The position numbers and the translations under genes are program-made. From NCBI RefSeq assembly GCF_041260155.1, contig NC_091928.1, forward strand, positions 41,047,388-41,111,387: DNA of 64,000 nt, in the 5' to 3' direction. The notes under the pieces were generated by a model. That model was not told the origin of the DNA and did not search any database. It saw only the letters and a list, made by a program, of their open reading frames with translations. Every line of letters starts with the position of its first letter. The first letter of the stretch is position 1. This DNA is from Ptychodera flava. Taxonomy: Eukaryota; Hemichordata; Enteropneusta; Ptychoderidae. Shown in pieces: positions 11,088 to 22,680 of this stretch.

Positions 11088-14000
11088 ATGGATAGGAAAG
11101 GTAAATATCCTGCAATATGAAAGTTATATTCGCAAATCACATCACAGTGTTGAGTGCAGTGGCACCATTTTGTCTACGTTGCGTGGTCGATGCCACTTGG
11201 CGGGCAGGCGATATGCATGTTATTCCGTGGCTGCGTCGAGCGGCCATGATGCTCGATGAAAGACACCCATGCCTTCAGAATGTTGATTGTGAATATAGTA
11301 TTGGAAAAGCGTTCTCAATATACTAATGGAAGAACAATGTGAAAACGATACTACCCGGGAGATAGGGCCTACTGCAGTCGCTTGTGAATGGGTGTACACG
11401 TCGATGCTCAGCAAATTAGGGCTAGTATCTGTAGAAATGTCTTGTGTTGCGTATTACGCTGGTTTCATCGTGGCAGTACACTGTACGTCTGCCTATGCTT
11501 CAATTGACTCTCGACGGCCGCATGTGTCCTTCACTTACAGAATAATTGTGAGATATCTGTGCAGCTTGAGCATTAAGCTCGGAACATGGTTCTACCTCCA
11601 TGCGCGGAATAAGCTCGTGCCAAAAGGCACTCGCACTGGAGCCATCGACTCTCAGTCGTTGGGGGAAAACACCATACGTACCCAAACTTACGTTACGTAA
11701 TTGCATGGACCTATTCGTAATGAAACTTCCAATGCTGGCTACGTCAGCATTTCCTGCACAGAAAGCACAGTTGAGCCATAGGGTCCTTGATCTCCGATGA
11801 TGATGATGATGATGATGATTAAATATTTAAAAATGAAGAAAAATAAAAATATATTTTAAATTTGTTGTTGTTGTTGTTATTATTATTATTGTTGTCATTG
11901 TTGATAGTATGTGCAGAAAAGAACAAAATATGCGTTCAGGGGTGAGCAAATCCAGTGGTCCGAGGTCCGGGACCATCGATTTTTTGCCGCGGACCATTAG
12001 TTTTTCACTTTGTCTGGTCCGACGGACCAGTAGATAATCAAAAAATAACAGATACAAAAAGATAGCAAAGTGCGCAATCCGATACCCGCAAGCGTGTACA
12101 CAACGTTGCCAGTCCTGCACTGCCATCATTCTCGGGTCGTATTTGGTATCAGGTGACTTCCACTGCCACTTACATCATCTTTCACGCAACAGGGTCAATA
12201 GGGGTACCCAGTATTGCTGAATTGACTTGTAGTTGCCGATCATGCTGTTTCTATAGACAGTACAGTAATTGAATAGAGCTCACACAGCAGTGGTCGATCG
12301 TCTGCTGCATTGAGTCAACTTTGTTCTGCATAAAGAGCAGGTTCTTTGAATGACTATAGCTAATCATTTGAGATATGATTTTGTCAGAAAACAGCTGGCA
12401 AAATAGTCCAGCGACAATGTGGAAACACAGTCCCTCCACCAATCGGTCGGGAAACGCTATTGTCAAAATGTGCGAACGAGGGGATTAGCTGGTAGGATGC
12501 GCGTTGCGCTGGCGTTCGCTGTTGATGACGTCACACCAGCTGTAGCGTCCCCTCAAAGAGTGGGTACGGTGGTGTCGTCTTTGACGAAGAAACTAGCCTG
12601 AATCGGCCGTAAAGTATACAGCTACTTTGAAACGTCAGTGTATTCTCAATAAGCAATATTTCTTGATAAGGAAAGTGGGTGATCTTTTTATTCCTAATCG
12701 ATTTTCAGCGCTAAATCGGCGTTTGATTTATACGCTATCGCGTTTAGGTCATTTTCATTGAATTGCGTCTTTCATAATGTGTCAGGAGAACATGAATTTT
12801 TGTTCGCTCTACACTGCAAAAGTATGACGGTCTGTTTCATTCTGATGTCTGTTCTTGTGATTAAGTATACGTAAAATTAAACTGACGAACCCAGTTTTTG
12901 AATAAAGGTTTATAATGAGACGCAAACTGATAGTTTATTGTGTAATGCTTTGCTCCGCAATTTAGAAAATGGCGTCCACTGACGATCTGTATTCTCGTTG
13001 TGTGAAATATTCATGGTTTTTCGTTTTGATGACTGGTCAAATAAGTTCGATTGGGACCTATTTATCTGATTGAAAGCAATTTCAACTTATTTTAGCGATT
13101 CAATAACAGCAAATTAAAGTATAAAGGAAGGATAGAAAAGCAGATGACCCAAACTCGGCCGAACGCCATTTTTTTTTGCGACCCTCGCAGAGTCGATGAT
13201 CGATTCTTTGAAATCTTTTCTGATCGCTGTGCCTTGCGTACTACATGGTATTTTAAGGTAGATTTTCTGGATTTGGTACTTGTAACACTATTTAAAATAA
13301 ACTGACGACGCCATTGTGATCAAACGTATCCATTGGCAGGAATTTTACGTGAAAAATATTGTTTTGATTCAAACCCCATTGCGATTTTTCTGGCGTGTCA
13401 TGAAGCCCTATCGAGCCATGTGCTTGATGTGTCACACAGATCTCCCGGTAGCTGTAAAACAATGCCGCTACGAATAGGAAAATTTACATTTAAGAAAGGT
13501 CATTTTTGTTTCGATGTCCTATGTCCTCGAAAACCGCTGGCTCCATGCACTTATGCACTCGTTTTCACGGACGGGGCATGTGAACTTCGTTTTAACTTAA
13601 ACTTAAAGTTATACAATCGGAACACTTTAGACCTCTTCACTCTGTTCCTCTGAAATGGTGTTGAAATCGATGTCTTGTCATCAAGAGAAATGAAATCATG
13701 GTCGTAATGATTACATTGGTGTTGACTGCAAGTGTAGTCCAGTCAAACGCAACCAGCACGTGTAAATACGAAACACAGCCTATGTACGCATGCGAATTGT
13801 CCTTTAGTTCATTGCATGTTAGGTAAAAATGGTGTCATCATTTATGCTAATGTTAGACCAAGTTGCGATAATCTCTTTCGCGAATAAACAGTGTAACGGA
13901 AGCGCAACGCGCATCAGGACAATAGAAATACATCACCCCAACATCACTACGCCTGATTTTTATTGAAATTAAAGCGAATGTTGATTATGCTCGTGATTTT

Positions 14001-15947
14001 ATTTATTACAATTTACAAAAAAAATGGGGGAAAGGAGGACCACCAGACCAAGTTGCAGGACCACTGAATTGTTTTGCTACTGGTCCGGGGACCACTGGAT
14101 TCAAAATGGATTTGCTCACCCCTGGCGTTGCAAAATTCAACACAACCTAACTTTACCCAAGGGATGTCACTTCATTGCCACACATTTTTTTTCCAATCGC
14201 CAAAATTGCACCTAGCAAGCATTGAAAGCGATAAAATTTCACGTAGGGTCAAAGCACATTAGTCCTTCTCAATCATACTCAAACATTTTTACCTCTTACC
14301 GATGAAAAGTCGAGAAATCAGCTGGTATTTCAGTGCATCCGGTCGTCTCTTACATTCCAGATTTAAACGACCCCGCGCATACTCTGTTCTTTTCTGCAAA
14401 TACTATCAACAACGGCAACAACAATAATAACAGTAACAAATTTACTGAGCCCAAATATAGTTTTATTTTTCTTCATATTTTAAATATTTTATCATCATCA
14501 TCATCATCGGAGATCGAGGACCCTATGGCTCAGCGACTGTTGACAGATTTGAATGCCAACCAGCACCCCCTCCCCCTACCCTCTGTCCATTCTTTTGCCT
14601 TCATGACAGTAGTATCAGCTTGTGTTCGCACACACCAAAAATCCAAGCAGCTGATAGAAATCCTGTAGCATAGTGTAGACTACAGAATAAGCATAGAAAG
14701 GGTTGCTTCCTTTGTTTGAAACTTGAAACTCACCAGTCACATACTATACGATGTCACAGCTACTCTTCAAAGAGTAGCAACGAGTAGAGAAAGATGTCTA
14801 GTTCTAACTCTACCTAGAGTAACCCTGCGAACAATATACATGTAAGGGCCACAATGAGAAGTCCGTGGCGAGAAACATGTCTAATTCTCATTGAAATTAA
14901 ACTATCAAAGTAATATTAATATATTTGAATACGTATACTGAATCTCATTTGCTTATATTAGTGTTGAAGAATCTTTTTTCCAAATCAGTTACTGACGACA
15001 GTGCATCTTTTACCAGAATCTTTTTAAGCACCATAGGGTCTTCTCAAACTTTAAGAAAACCTTGTCCAATGCTCAACTCCAATGATGCACCAGCCCACAG
15101 TTCCGTGTGTTTCGATATATATAGCGGCCGCCGTGTGGTATGCATAGAAAAGTAGAAACTTCTACCACAGTATGAGCAATGCACATGACCTTATTTTCTC
15201 CGTGACAAAAATTGGTGCGAGGCATGCATGCTCCCTAAGATCCCACTGAATTGTAGTGCGAGGCAAGCTTGCCCCCTAAGATACATACAACATACAACAC
15301 CATCACACATACAGTCAAGTGTAATTGCGTACTATTAACTACATCCATTATATTGTATTGAAGAATATCATAAATTGTTAAGTAGTGATGGTTAGTTATC
15401 AGAGTTACGATTCGTTGTAGTCAGTAAATAGATATATAATTATGGGAAAGCAATTTTGTGAAGACTTGTATATTTTCCCATTATCTAGGTAATGGATATG
15501 ATCGGCTCCCATTGGCAGCCTCGTATTCTCAGGATGAAACAGTTAATGTGAATCCATCGTTATCCTACCCAATACCTACACACAACACCATGCCGTCAAT
15601 GGTAAGTGGAATATTACTGCCAAACAAGACAAAACTTCAATATTGTTCAAGACACAGTAGCTGTAACTATTTGCAGTATTTTCTCTAATTTTCTTCATGA
15701 AAGAAAAACCTACTCCTTTGACATCACACTCTCGTCTCTGCACTGTTGATTTTATAATACAAGGTAACTTTGCCAACACCATGTCACATTGACATATTAC
15801 CAGTGAATGATAACTGTTAACATGTAGTGTAAAGACATGAATGCATTATTTGGTTCACAGGCTCAACTGATTTGAATATATAATTCTTTCGAGTGTTCTT
15901 CCCAAATTTCACCATTTATGATACACACACACACACACACACTAACT

Positions 15948-16030
<83 letters not shown>

Positions 16031-16051
16031 TATATATATAAGAAACTTGGG

Positions 16052-16088
<37 letters not shown>

Positions 16089-16579
16089 AAACTTGGGTTG
16101 AAACACACTACCACACCTGGTTGTTAGGTTCCAAACGTATTTATTATACCTCAAACACAACCTTTCGCTCTAAATTTAGAGCTTCTTCAGGTGTTTTCTA
16201 CAATAAAAAGTACGAACATGAAAATTACAATGGTTGAATTGTGTAGGAAAATGAGCAATGTGGAGTTATAAGTCTGTGAAAATCTGGAAATGTACATGAA
16301 TGACAGGAGAGAGACTAAAAAATTCCAGATTTTCACACACTTATAACTCCACATTGCTCATTTTCCTACACAATTCAACCATTGTAATTTTCATGTTCGT
16401 AATTTTATTGTAGAAAACACCTGAAGAAGCTCTAAATTTAGAGCGAAACGTTGTGTTTGAGGTATAATAAATACGTTTGGAACCTAACAACCAGGTGTGG
16501 TAGTGTGTTTCAACCCAAGTTTCTTCTATCTTCACCCCACTCCACGCTCCACTTGGGATCACCTGAATTCCTACAGTTT

Positions 16580-16664
<85 letters not shown>

Positions 16665-17564
16665 GTATGTGTGTGTGTGTGTGTGTGTGCTATGTATGTT
16701 GTCATGTAAAAACATGTCGTCATGTCTTAACTGCAGGTGACTGTCCAACAACCTGTCGTTGGGGTCGCTGTACAGCAGCCAAGAGCACCAGATGACTACA
16801 TGGGTTTAGCAATCTTCACAACCCTGTGCTGTTTCTGGCCTGTTGGAATATTTGCAATACTGAAAGCAAGAGATGTAAGTATACAAGTACCTTACTTTAA
16901 AGATATCATACTTTTGCTTTGACTTTGTGGAACAAGGATTACGGTGTTTGATGACACAACTATTTCAAATTTTATACTTTTGTCCTTGTGTCATGATTTC
17001 CCTAAATTCACAGTGATTGTAGCACATTGAAAACTCCTCTAGTGTGTTCAGAGCAATGTAAATGTCTTAACAAGGGTTTTATTATATTTAATGGTAGCCA
17101 ATAAGTACTAAGTTACTCATTTTTGCAAAAGATTTTCATTCATGTACAATTTACTTGACAAAGCAATTCTAACTGCAATGTGTCCTTCGTAAATACAGCC
17201 AGTTATGCTTGATTCTAATGTGTCATAGTCAATTCATGGACATTTAAACTTTTAACTTTTTTTCTGTTTGTATAATTCCCAAAACAATAGCCTTATTATA
17301 AGTCATTCAACAGCATATACAATTGATTCCTTTTAGGTTCACAAGAGAACATGGCAAGGCGATACAGCAGGGGCAATGGATGCTTCCAGATCGGCCAGAC
17401 GCCTGTCCTTCATCGCGTTGGCCATCGGAATTCTGGGAATTATCATCTCCATCGTCTTTATGGTCGTTTCCTTGGTGATTGAACACAGGATTATCAACAC
17501 GGCCATTAGTTTTGTTGTCACTGAGCAGCCATCTGTTACCTATAGTGTGTATGGTATGCATTGA
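11088..17564 (+). CDS. CD225/dispanin (IFITM-like) membrane protein, gene 1, four coding exons
   Basis: Exons 11088-11100 (13 nt), 15489-15601, 16737-16874 and 17337-17564 join in phase to 163 aa, with stop TGA at 17562-17564. All introns are GT-AG. Residues 1-60 are a polar, proline-containing cytosolic tail. Residues 63-88 ([20 protein letters not shown] then ILKARD) form the first hydrophobic segment, with a CC pair (73-74) placed like the palmitoylated cysteines of IFITM3. Residues 89-111 ([20 protein letters not shown]) are the conserved CD225 loop, and about 112-136 a C-terminal transmembrane helix. The CD225 family includes antiviral IFITMs and synaptic or vesicle proteins; this protein's specific role cannot be told. 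The start is set by the 13-nt exon, which has the same length and phase in the neighbouring paralog. Intron 1 (4.4 kb) and intron 2 carry transposons. An AATAAA at about 18076 is a candidate poly(A) signal. Confidence 0.92.
11768..14540. mobile_element. Foldback element split by a nested hAT-like insertion
   Basis: Inverted arms lie at about 11768-11936 and 14385-14540. They begin GAGCCATAGGGTCC, contain a (GAT)n run, and share ATTTAAA..GAAGAAAAATAAAA and GATAGTAT.TGCAGAAAAGAA. Without the inner insertion the element would be about 585 bp. It sits in intron 1 of CD225 gene 1. No target duplication could be recognised, and no transposase is encoded. Confidence 0.75.
11937..14124. mobile_element. 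Non-autonomous hAT-like DNA transposon
   Basis: The termini CAGGGGTGAGCAAATCCA (11937-11954) and its perfect inverse ending at 14124 are typical of hAT elements. Both are followed by a repeated CCAGTGGTCC string. The flanks share GCGTT directly outside each end, shorter than the usual 8-bp hAT duplication. The 2.2-kb interior shows no recognisable transposase; the longest open stretch (13333-13653) has no known motif. The insertion splits the foldback element at 11768-14540. Confidence 0.75.
15105..15145. repeat. Short repeat sharing AGCGGCCGCCG with 32461-32510
   Basis: CACAGTT.CGTG followed by TATAGCGGCCGCCG and TATGCATAG occurs here and again at 32461-32510, the insertion site of the large palindrome. 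It is probably a dispersed repeat. Just downstream, two near-identical blocks of about 26 bp (TGCGAGGCA..GC.CCCTAAGAT) occur at about 15217 and 15257. Confidence 0.5.
15922..16085. repeat. (CA)n and (TA)n microsatellites
   Basis: (CA)n at about 15922-15942, then long (TA)n to 16039, then AAGAAACTTGGGTTG at 16040-16054 (a partial copy of the end of the next element), then more (TA)n. In intron 2 of CD225 gene 1. Confidence 0.95.
16153..16196 (-). ncRNA. Hammerhead-ribozyme-like motif, left arm (variant core)
   Basis: The minus-strand mirror of the motif at 16415-16458 has the same stem I (AAACAC/GTGTTT), CTGAAGA and stem II. However, helix III reads AGGT instead of ACGT, so pairing there is lost and this copy is probably inactive. 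Confidence 0.42.
16415..16458 (+). ncRNA. Hammerhead-ribozyme-like motif, right arm
   Basis: In order: stem I strand AAACAC (16415-16420), core CTGAAGA (fits CUGANGA), stem II hairpin GCTCT/AGAGC with an AAATTT-type middle, core GAA, minimal stem III ACGT plus T as the H17-like base, and the stem I partner GTGTTT (16453-16458). The very short palindromic helix III suggests any activity would be in a dimeric form. The order and core bases are seen directly; activity is untested. Confidence 0.5.
16581..16690. repeat. (TA)n and (TG)n microsatellite
   Basis: (TA)n at about 16581-16658 grading into (TG)n to about 16690, ending 47 bp before exon 3 of CD225 gene 1. Confidence 0.95.
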
Positions 17565-19419
17565 ATTAACTGACCTTTGACCTCACCATGACGTCGTACC
17601 ACTACCACATCACTGTGAAGTATCACCGTAGGGAAAAGTGTAGAGATAAGTCTGGGACACTCGTTGTGGGAAGAAACTAATCTTTATTGGCAATATCATA
17701 CTCTGACATATTAAAATATAATAAACAATACCAACGAGAGACCTTTTTTGAGACCAAGACCCCCTACCCCTGCCCCCACCCCTGGGGACAGACATGTATG
17801 CTTTCACCTATGATATCACTACCAGCAAAAAGTGTGCCATCCTTACATTCTGAATATTCTGTTTTCCATGAAGTTACTAGAAATATGGTCACCAGAAAGA
17901 GTCATGTTTGAAGTGTTCGGTGAACACAAAGTTTCCTTGAATTTACATTCAGTAGAGCAGAAATTCTGTGTTTGTCGTAGATATGTGTCTGATCTCACAC
18001 CCTGTACATGCTGTCTGTGTAATGAAGGCTTATAAATGTAAATGCAGACCTCAGCGAGCACATTACGGTTTGTTAAATAAAAACAACATTATACTCTATG
18101 AATTGACTGTGTCATTACCTTTTCATTTGCCACATGTTACATGATTGGTTCTAGTTTGGGTGACCTTTGAGTTCAGTCAAAGTGAATATGTCTTGTTCAT
18201 CCATCCATACACAGCAAACATTGTTAATAATGTTCAAAAGTGGATTTTAATCATTTAGGGGTGATGGCCACAGTCTAAGGATATGCAAACAACTTAATCC
18301 TTTCACCACCATGGTTTTACCCAAACCCATTGTTTTCAATAGGGATCTTGGACCTGTTTACAGGGAATTGGGGGGGGGGGGGGGGGGAGTGAACACGTTA
18401 AAGTTTGAAGGTGGTAAAATAGATCTGGATATGCTGTTGAGAATGCTTTGGTATTTGTTCAGGGAGTTTATTTGAGCCGTCAATAGAGTCTACCGGTACA
18501 TTAGATCTTTTTGTTTGGCCATTCATAGTAATGCAGGCACACAACACTACTGCCTATTTTAACGCCCTGATTTCAAACTGAATTATCATTAATTCAGTCA
18601 TTTATTCAGTCTGCTACACTGTATTGTATCATTGCCTTATGTGAGACAAAGAGAGTGTCTTTTCAATGGGCAAGCCTAATTCAAACTCCACGGGCCGCGT
18701 GCCAAATTTCACGATTCACATTCTGCAGTTTAAGCTAGAAACATGCATTTTAACTCCAATTTACTTTCAATCAGTGTAGAGGAATCGATAAAGTAGAATG
18801 GAGTGAAAATGCATCTGTTTCTAGTCTAAACCGCATAACATGAATAATGAAATTTTGGCATATGGCCCATGACACTTGAATTAGGCTTATAACATGAGTC
18901 ACTGTGGACCATAAAAAGGAGGGTTCATTTCATATCCTCATACAGGTAGATTAAAACTTACATTGTTTGCCCTACATTTTTTTTCTCACAGATACAAAAG
19001 TGAATAAATAAGCTGATCTCAGGGGTAACTTTACTGAGGTATTAAACAAAACACAATCGGACGTCGTTCAGAATTTTCACTCATATATAGATAGATTCCC
19101 CATATTGAAAGTAACTTACGAATTCGAACATAGCCATAATATCTACATGTTCAGGTGTTAATTAAGCTATTCCCATCACTTTAACGCTCTTCAGACAAAA
19201 TATCTACATACTGAAGATGGTGTGGTTGATAATACAACGAGCAATGAAGTGCAAAATTCTTTCAAACAACTGATTCTGTTGACGATGCTTTCTTGTACAA
19301 CTGACAATTTAATGTTAGTGAGCAGTCAGAAAGTTGGCAGTCAGAATGTCAACCTTCCATTATCTGCATTGTTTATCAGTAGATTGTCAAGCACGCTCTG
19401 CTTTTCAGAAATATGTTTA
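17565..19419. other. Intergenic region between convergent CD225 genes
   Basis: Contains the probable 3' UTR of CD225 gene 1 (to about 18100) and a poly-G run near 18370. Nothing else recognised. Confidence 0.45.
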
Positions 19420-19563
19420 AGCAATAAACCGCACGCAGCGACGGTAGACCACGAGATTATGACCAGTTCACGACATATGTGTGAGGGCGATGTAGCGAGT
19501 CCATATGTGGAGTGAACTGGTCAAAATTTAGTGGTATAGCCACCGCGTAGGTGGTTCATTGCT
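19420..19563. mobile_element. Hairpin MITE, copy 2
   Basis: Begins AGCAATAAACCGCACGCAGC and ends with a diverged inverse (GTGGTTCATTGCT). The inner part pairs ACCAGTTCACGACATATG with CATATGTGGAGTGAACTGGT. Related to 1445-1585. Similarity continues to about 19670. Confidence 0.72.
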
Positions 19564-20194
19564 ATTACACCATAGTATTTAATTGAATCTCTGGCGTAAT
19601 TTTCACGTCTCGACTAATCAGATTGCAGTGTGCCATTAATACTAATATGATATAATAAGTGATAAACTGTGAAAGACGCTGACTATAAGACAATTCAATT
19701 AACATAACGTTTTATTTCATTACTGGCCAATATCCCTCAGTAAAAGTATTTTCCTTCCTTGTTTGTTTGTTTGACGTTATTTAATGACGATAGCTTTGTA
19801 AAGTTCGAAGACTAAGTATCCTTCAAGACCCTCAAAATGAAGGAAAATCTAAATTAGCTACATAAAAAGGCAATAACTGAACAATAATTAAAAATGAACA
19901 AAAACACAACTTGAACTATCTTCCCGATTATATTTTGAACAAAGGCTGTTAAAAAAGACACATGGTTTGTGATCTCAGATGTAAAAGTAAATAGTCGCAG
20001 CAGACGGAATGAGCGATTAAAATATCACAAAGTGCGACGAAACTGAGCTGCATTTCATATCATGATGTCACGATGCCTACATGTATGTCTGTTTTTTCGT
20101 CAATAGATGCCACTCGTTCTCGCAAAATCTCGCGCTGTACCAAATCACGTGAGATAGCCTTAGCATATTCAACTTCCATCACCCGCACGCGTGA

Positions 20195-21764
20195 TCACCC
20201 GTTATTGACCACGACTGTGAAGATAATGGCGAAATACAGAGCAAGTCCCGTGATTCCTACTACCAACGCAATTATCGAAAGACGTCTGGCAGTCCGTGAG
20301 GATTGTAATGCCCCGGATGTATCGCCTTGCCATGTTTTCTTGTGAACCTTCAAAGAAAAAAATAACCAGATTGATTGTTTGACTTTTTGGAATGAAGTAC
20401 CGTTTCTTTGATCCAATACACCACCCTCTTGCCATGATGATAGCAATTTCATCCTGTAAGGCTCAGCTACACATATTTGATAATTAAAGTCTTCACTGGT
20501 TATTTAAAGAGCCGATATATTTCGGTGATATTTCTGTATTGGAACGTTGTACACGGAAAGGCTATCTATTTAGAATACACTGACAGTAAGATTTTCTTTC
20601 TGGTCTTCAAATGCTAAACAACACCTTTGAATTATATTTCCGAACCCTTGTTGACAATTTACGGAGTTTGAATTTTTCCCGGGTGTGCGGGTCACCACCT
20701 TAGGAAGGGCACACACATATATGTAGCGCGGTTTTGATCCATGGTTTTGACCCCATTGTCGCCTGTTAGACTTTTACAACTATGTTTTAATGTACAGCAA
20801 ACTTCTGACCCTGAATAGGCACTTTGATCTGTCGTTTGTAGAAACTGTAGAGATTTGACATTTGGCATAAAATGTGGACTTTTGGATCTCCAGTTTTTGA
20901 AGGAAATGTGTAGATTAAATTGTGATTAAAAGTTGTTCATGGTTCACGTACGCCCCTTAGGACTTAGTGCTCCCCGGAACTCTCCAAATTTTCGTCATTC
21001 GCAGAGGTCATTCATCATTCACACTGTCACTATTAATCAAATACCAAGGCCATGTCACATCATATGGCTCGAGTCTGTCCCAAACTGTGCAGTCCCGTCC
21101 GTGTGACAAACACGTGCATCATTTTGCACACTCTTACGCGTTTTAAAATCACTTAGGATATACGTAAAGGCGTTTTCAAAATTCTGTACCCTTCGGACAG
21201 CCATAGCTTCTATGTATACTTACATCTCTTGCTTTCAGTATTGCAAATATTCCAACAGGCCAGAAACAACACAGGGTTGTGAAGATTGCGAAACCCATGT
21301 AGTCATCAGGGGCTTGTGGCTGCTGTACAGCGACCCCAACGACAGGTTGTTGAAGAGTCACCATGGTAGTGCTGGAGTCGAAGGGATAGGCCGGAGGTGG
21401 CGACATTGCAAGGTCATTTGGCTGTGACTGCGTTGTTGTTGGTGAGACCCAGTCACCTGCTGCGGAAAAAGAATTAAACGAGTTCTCATCCAAAAGATGT
21501 CAAGTATATCTCAGAGTCAAAAATAATAGGGCATATAGTACTTTTGCTGTTGTGACTGTCTTCTCATGAAAGGTGAACTGAATCGTGTTATCCGATGCCC
21601 TCAAAAGACTGGCGACTTTTCGAAATCCATTGCATAGCTACCGATACCAGAATTGATGACCAAACGATCAATAAATTTTGTGAAACGGTATCTTACTTTC
21701 CATGAGCTTCACTGAAGATTTTCGATAGTCTAAAAACCTACTTACTTATACCGCCTTTTTCCAT
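20195..21764 (-). CDS. CD225/dispanin (IFITM-like) membrane protein, gene 2, three coding exons
   Basis: On the minus strand, exons 21764-21752 (13 nt, MEKG plus one base), 21456-21224 and 20347-20195 join in phase to 132 aa. The N-tail is proline-rich (DLAMSPPPAYPFDSS) with a PPAY motif at residues 25-28, similar in kind to the N-terminal PPxY of IFITM3, which binds NEDD4-type ligases and overlaps an endocytic signal. Next come [20 protein letters not shown] (membrane segment with CC pair), the CD225 loop VHKKTWQGDTSGALQSSRTA, and a second helix ending IIFTVVVNNG. It lacks the 25 or so C-terminal residues of gene 1. It converges on gene 1 and is its paralog. The homolog of gene 1 intron 2 is absent: STTM runs straight into VTLQQPVVG in one exon. 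An ETS-like CCGGAAGTG lies at 21917-21925, upstream of the start. Confidence 0.92.
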
Positions 21765-22680
21765 AGCTCCGATTCCGTACAGATTTGAAGGAAGACGAGA
21801 TCGTGTTCAGAAGTTGAATTCAGTGGCTGCGGACGTCGAATCGCCAACTTCTTTTATACATCTTTCAACGACATTTTCCTGGAAGACCAGTCATGATACT
21901 TATAATCCACATCTCACCGGAAGTGCGTCAAAGGGTAAAAACCGACGTGGATTTCCGAGAAATCGCCTTGAAGCCATCTTTCGTAGTGATAGCAAGTTCA
22001 AACGGAAATGGCGCCTAATCTAATCCAAGTAAATACTAGTCGCGCTGTTATTATTTTCAGAAATGTTAGGCATACCTTTCCCACAGGCAATGTTTACTTG
22101 ACCAGAAAAGTTTGCCGTTGCGTTTCGTTCACCCTGCAGTCGGATGTTCATAAGTGTACGTACAAACCAATGAAACATTTCACGTTTAATCGTACAAATT
22201 TCGTGAAAATAAAGTTCAGTACCGTGTAATCTAGCAAACATTTCATGATCAAACTTTAGCTATACTTGCCGATTTACCATAGTTACGATTGTCTTACCGA
22301 CCGTGCCTCCGGCCACGAGGCTATCAGTTCAGAAATTCTACGAACATATCATAAAGTCATTCAGAGAATGAGGTTCAAGGGCATTCAAGCATTTCAACGT
22401 CGATAACACCATTACGATTGGGGGACAACGACACTGTGTCAAAGGTTGACATGAGATATGATTAGGACTCTGACAAACCAAACGCTTGTGTTGGCAAATC
22501 TGTGGTGTATATAAGAGTAACATTCTTTCCTGAATTACACAAATGCCAGTAATTTGAGAATGCTGCGTTTCGCATGATTGGTCAACATTTTAAGTCCAAA
22601 GTAAGGATTCAGACGAATTTTAAGATTGCAAAAGTAGCGAGAACGCAACAGCGGCTTCGGCGTTCTGTTGCGGCGTAACG

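Larger units (their letters stand above)
16086..16525. mobile_element. Inverted pair of Penelope-type terminal sequences (foldback)
   Basis: Two arms of about 204 bp (16086-16289 and 16323-16525) are near-perfect reverse complements around a 33-bp spacer and are bounded by (TA)n. Each arm runs from AAGAAACTTGGGTTG at the outside to TTCCAGATTTTCACA at the inside. Each holds the string CTGAAGAAGCTCTAAATTTA then GAGCGAAA, a hammerhead-ribozyme-like core. Such cores near the ends are known in Penelope-like retroelements. No GIY-YIG or reverse transcriptase coding remains, so this is a terminal remnant or a short non-autonomous derivative in inverted arrangement. Family assignment is inferred from the ribozyme-like motif only. 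Confidence 0.6.

Noticed and set aside
12522-12533. Second TGACGTCA inside the hAT-like element as a regulatory site
   Set aside because: It lies within a transposon interior far from any start; chance occurrence is likely.
13333-13653. 106-codon open frame inside the hAT-like element as a possible transposase piece
   Set aside because: No hAT dimerisation or catalytic motif visible.
15942-16160. Open frames coding IYIYIY near the (TA)n arrays (also at 24037-24360, 33985-34221, 40328-40630 and 56234-56461)
   Set aside because: They are translations of (TA)n microsatellites with no other protein signal.
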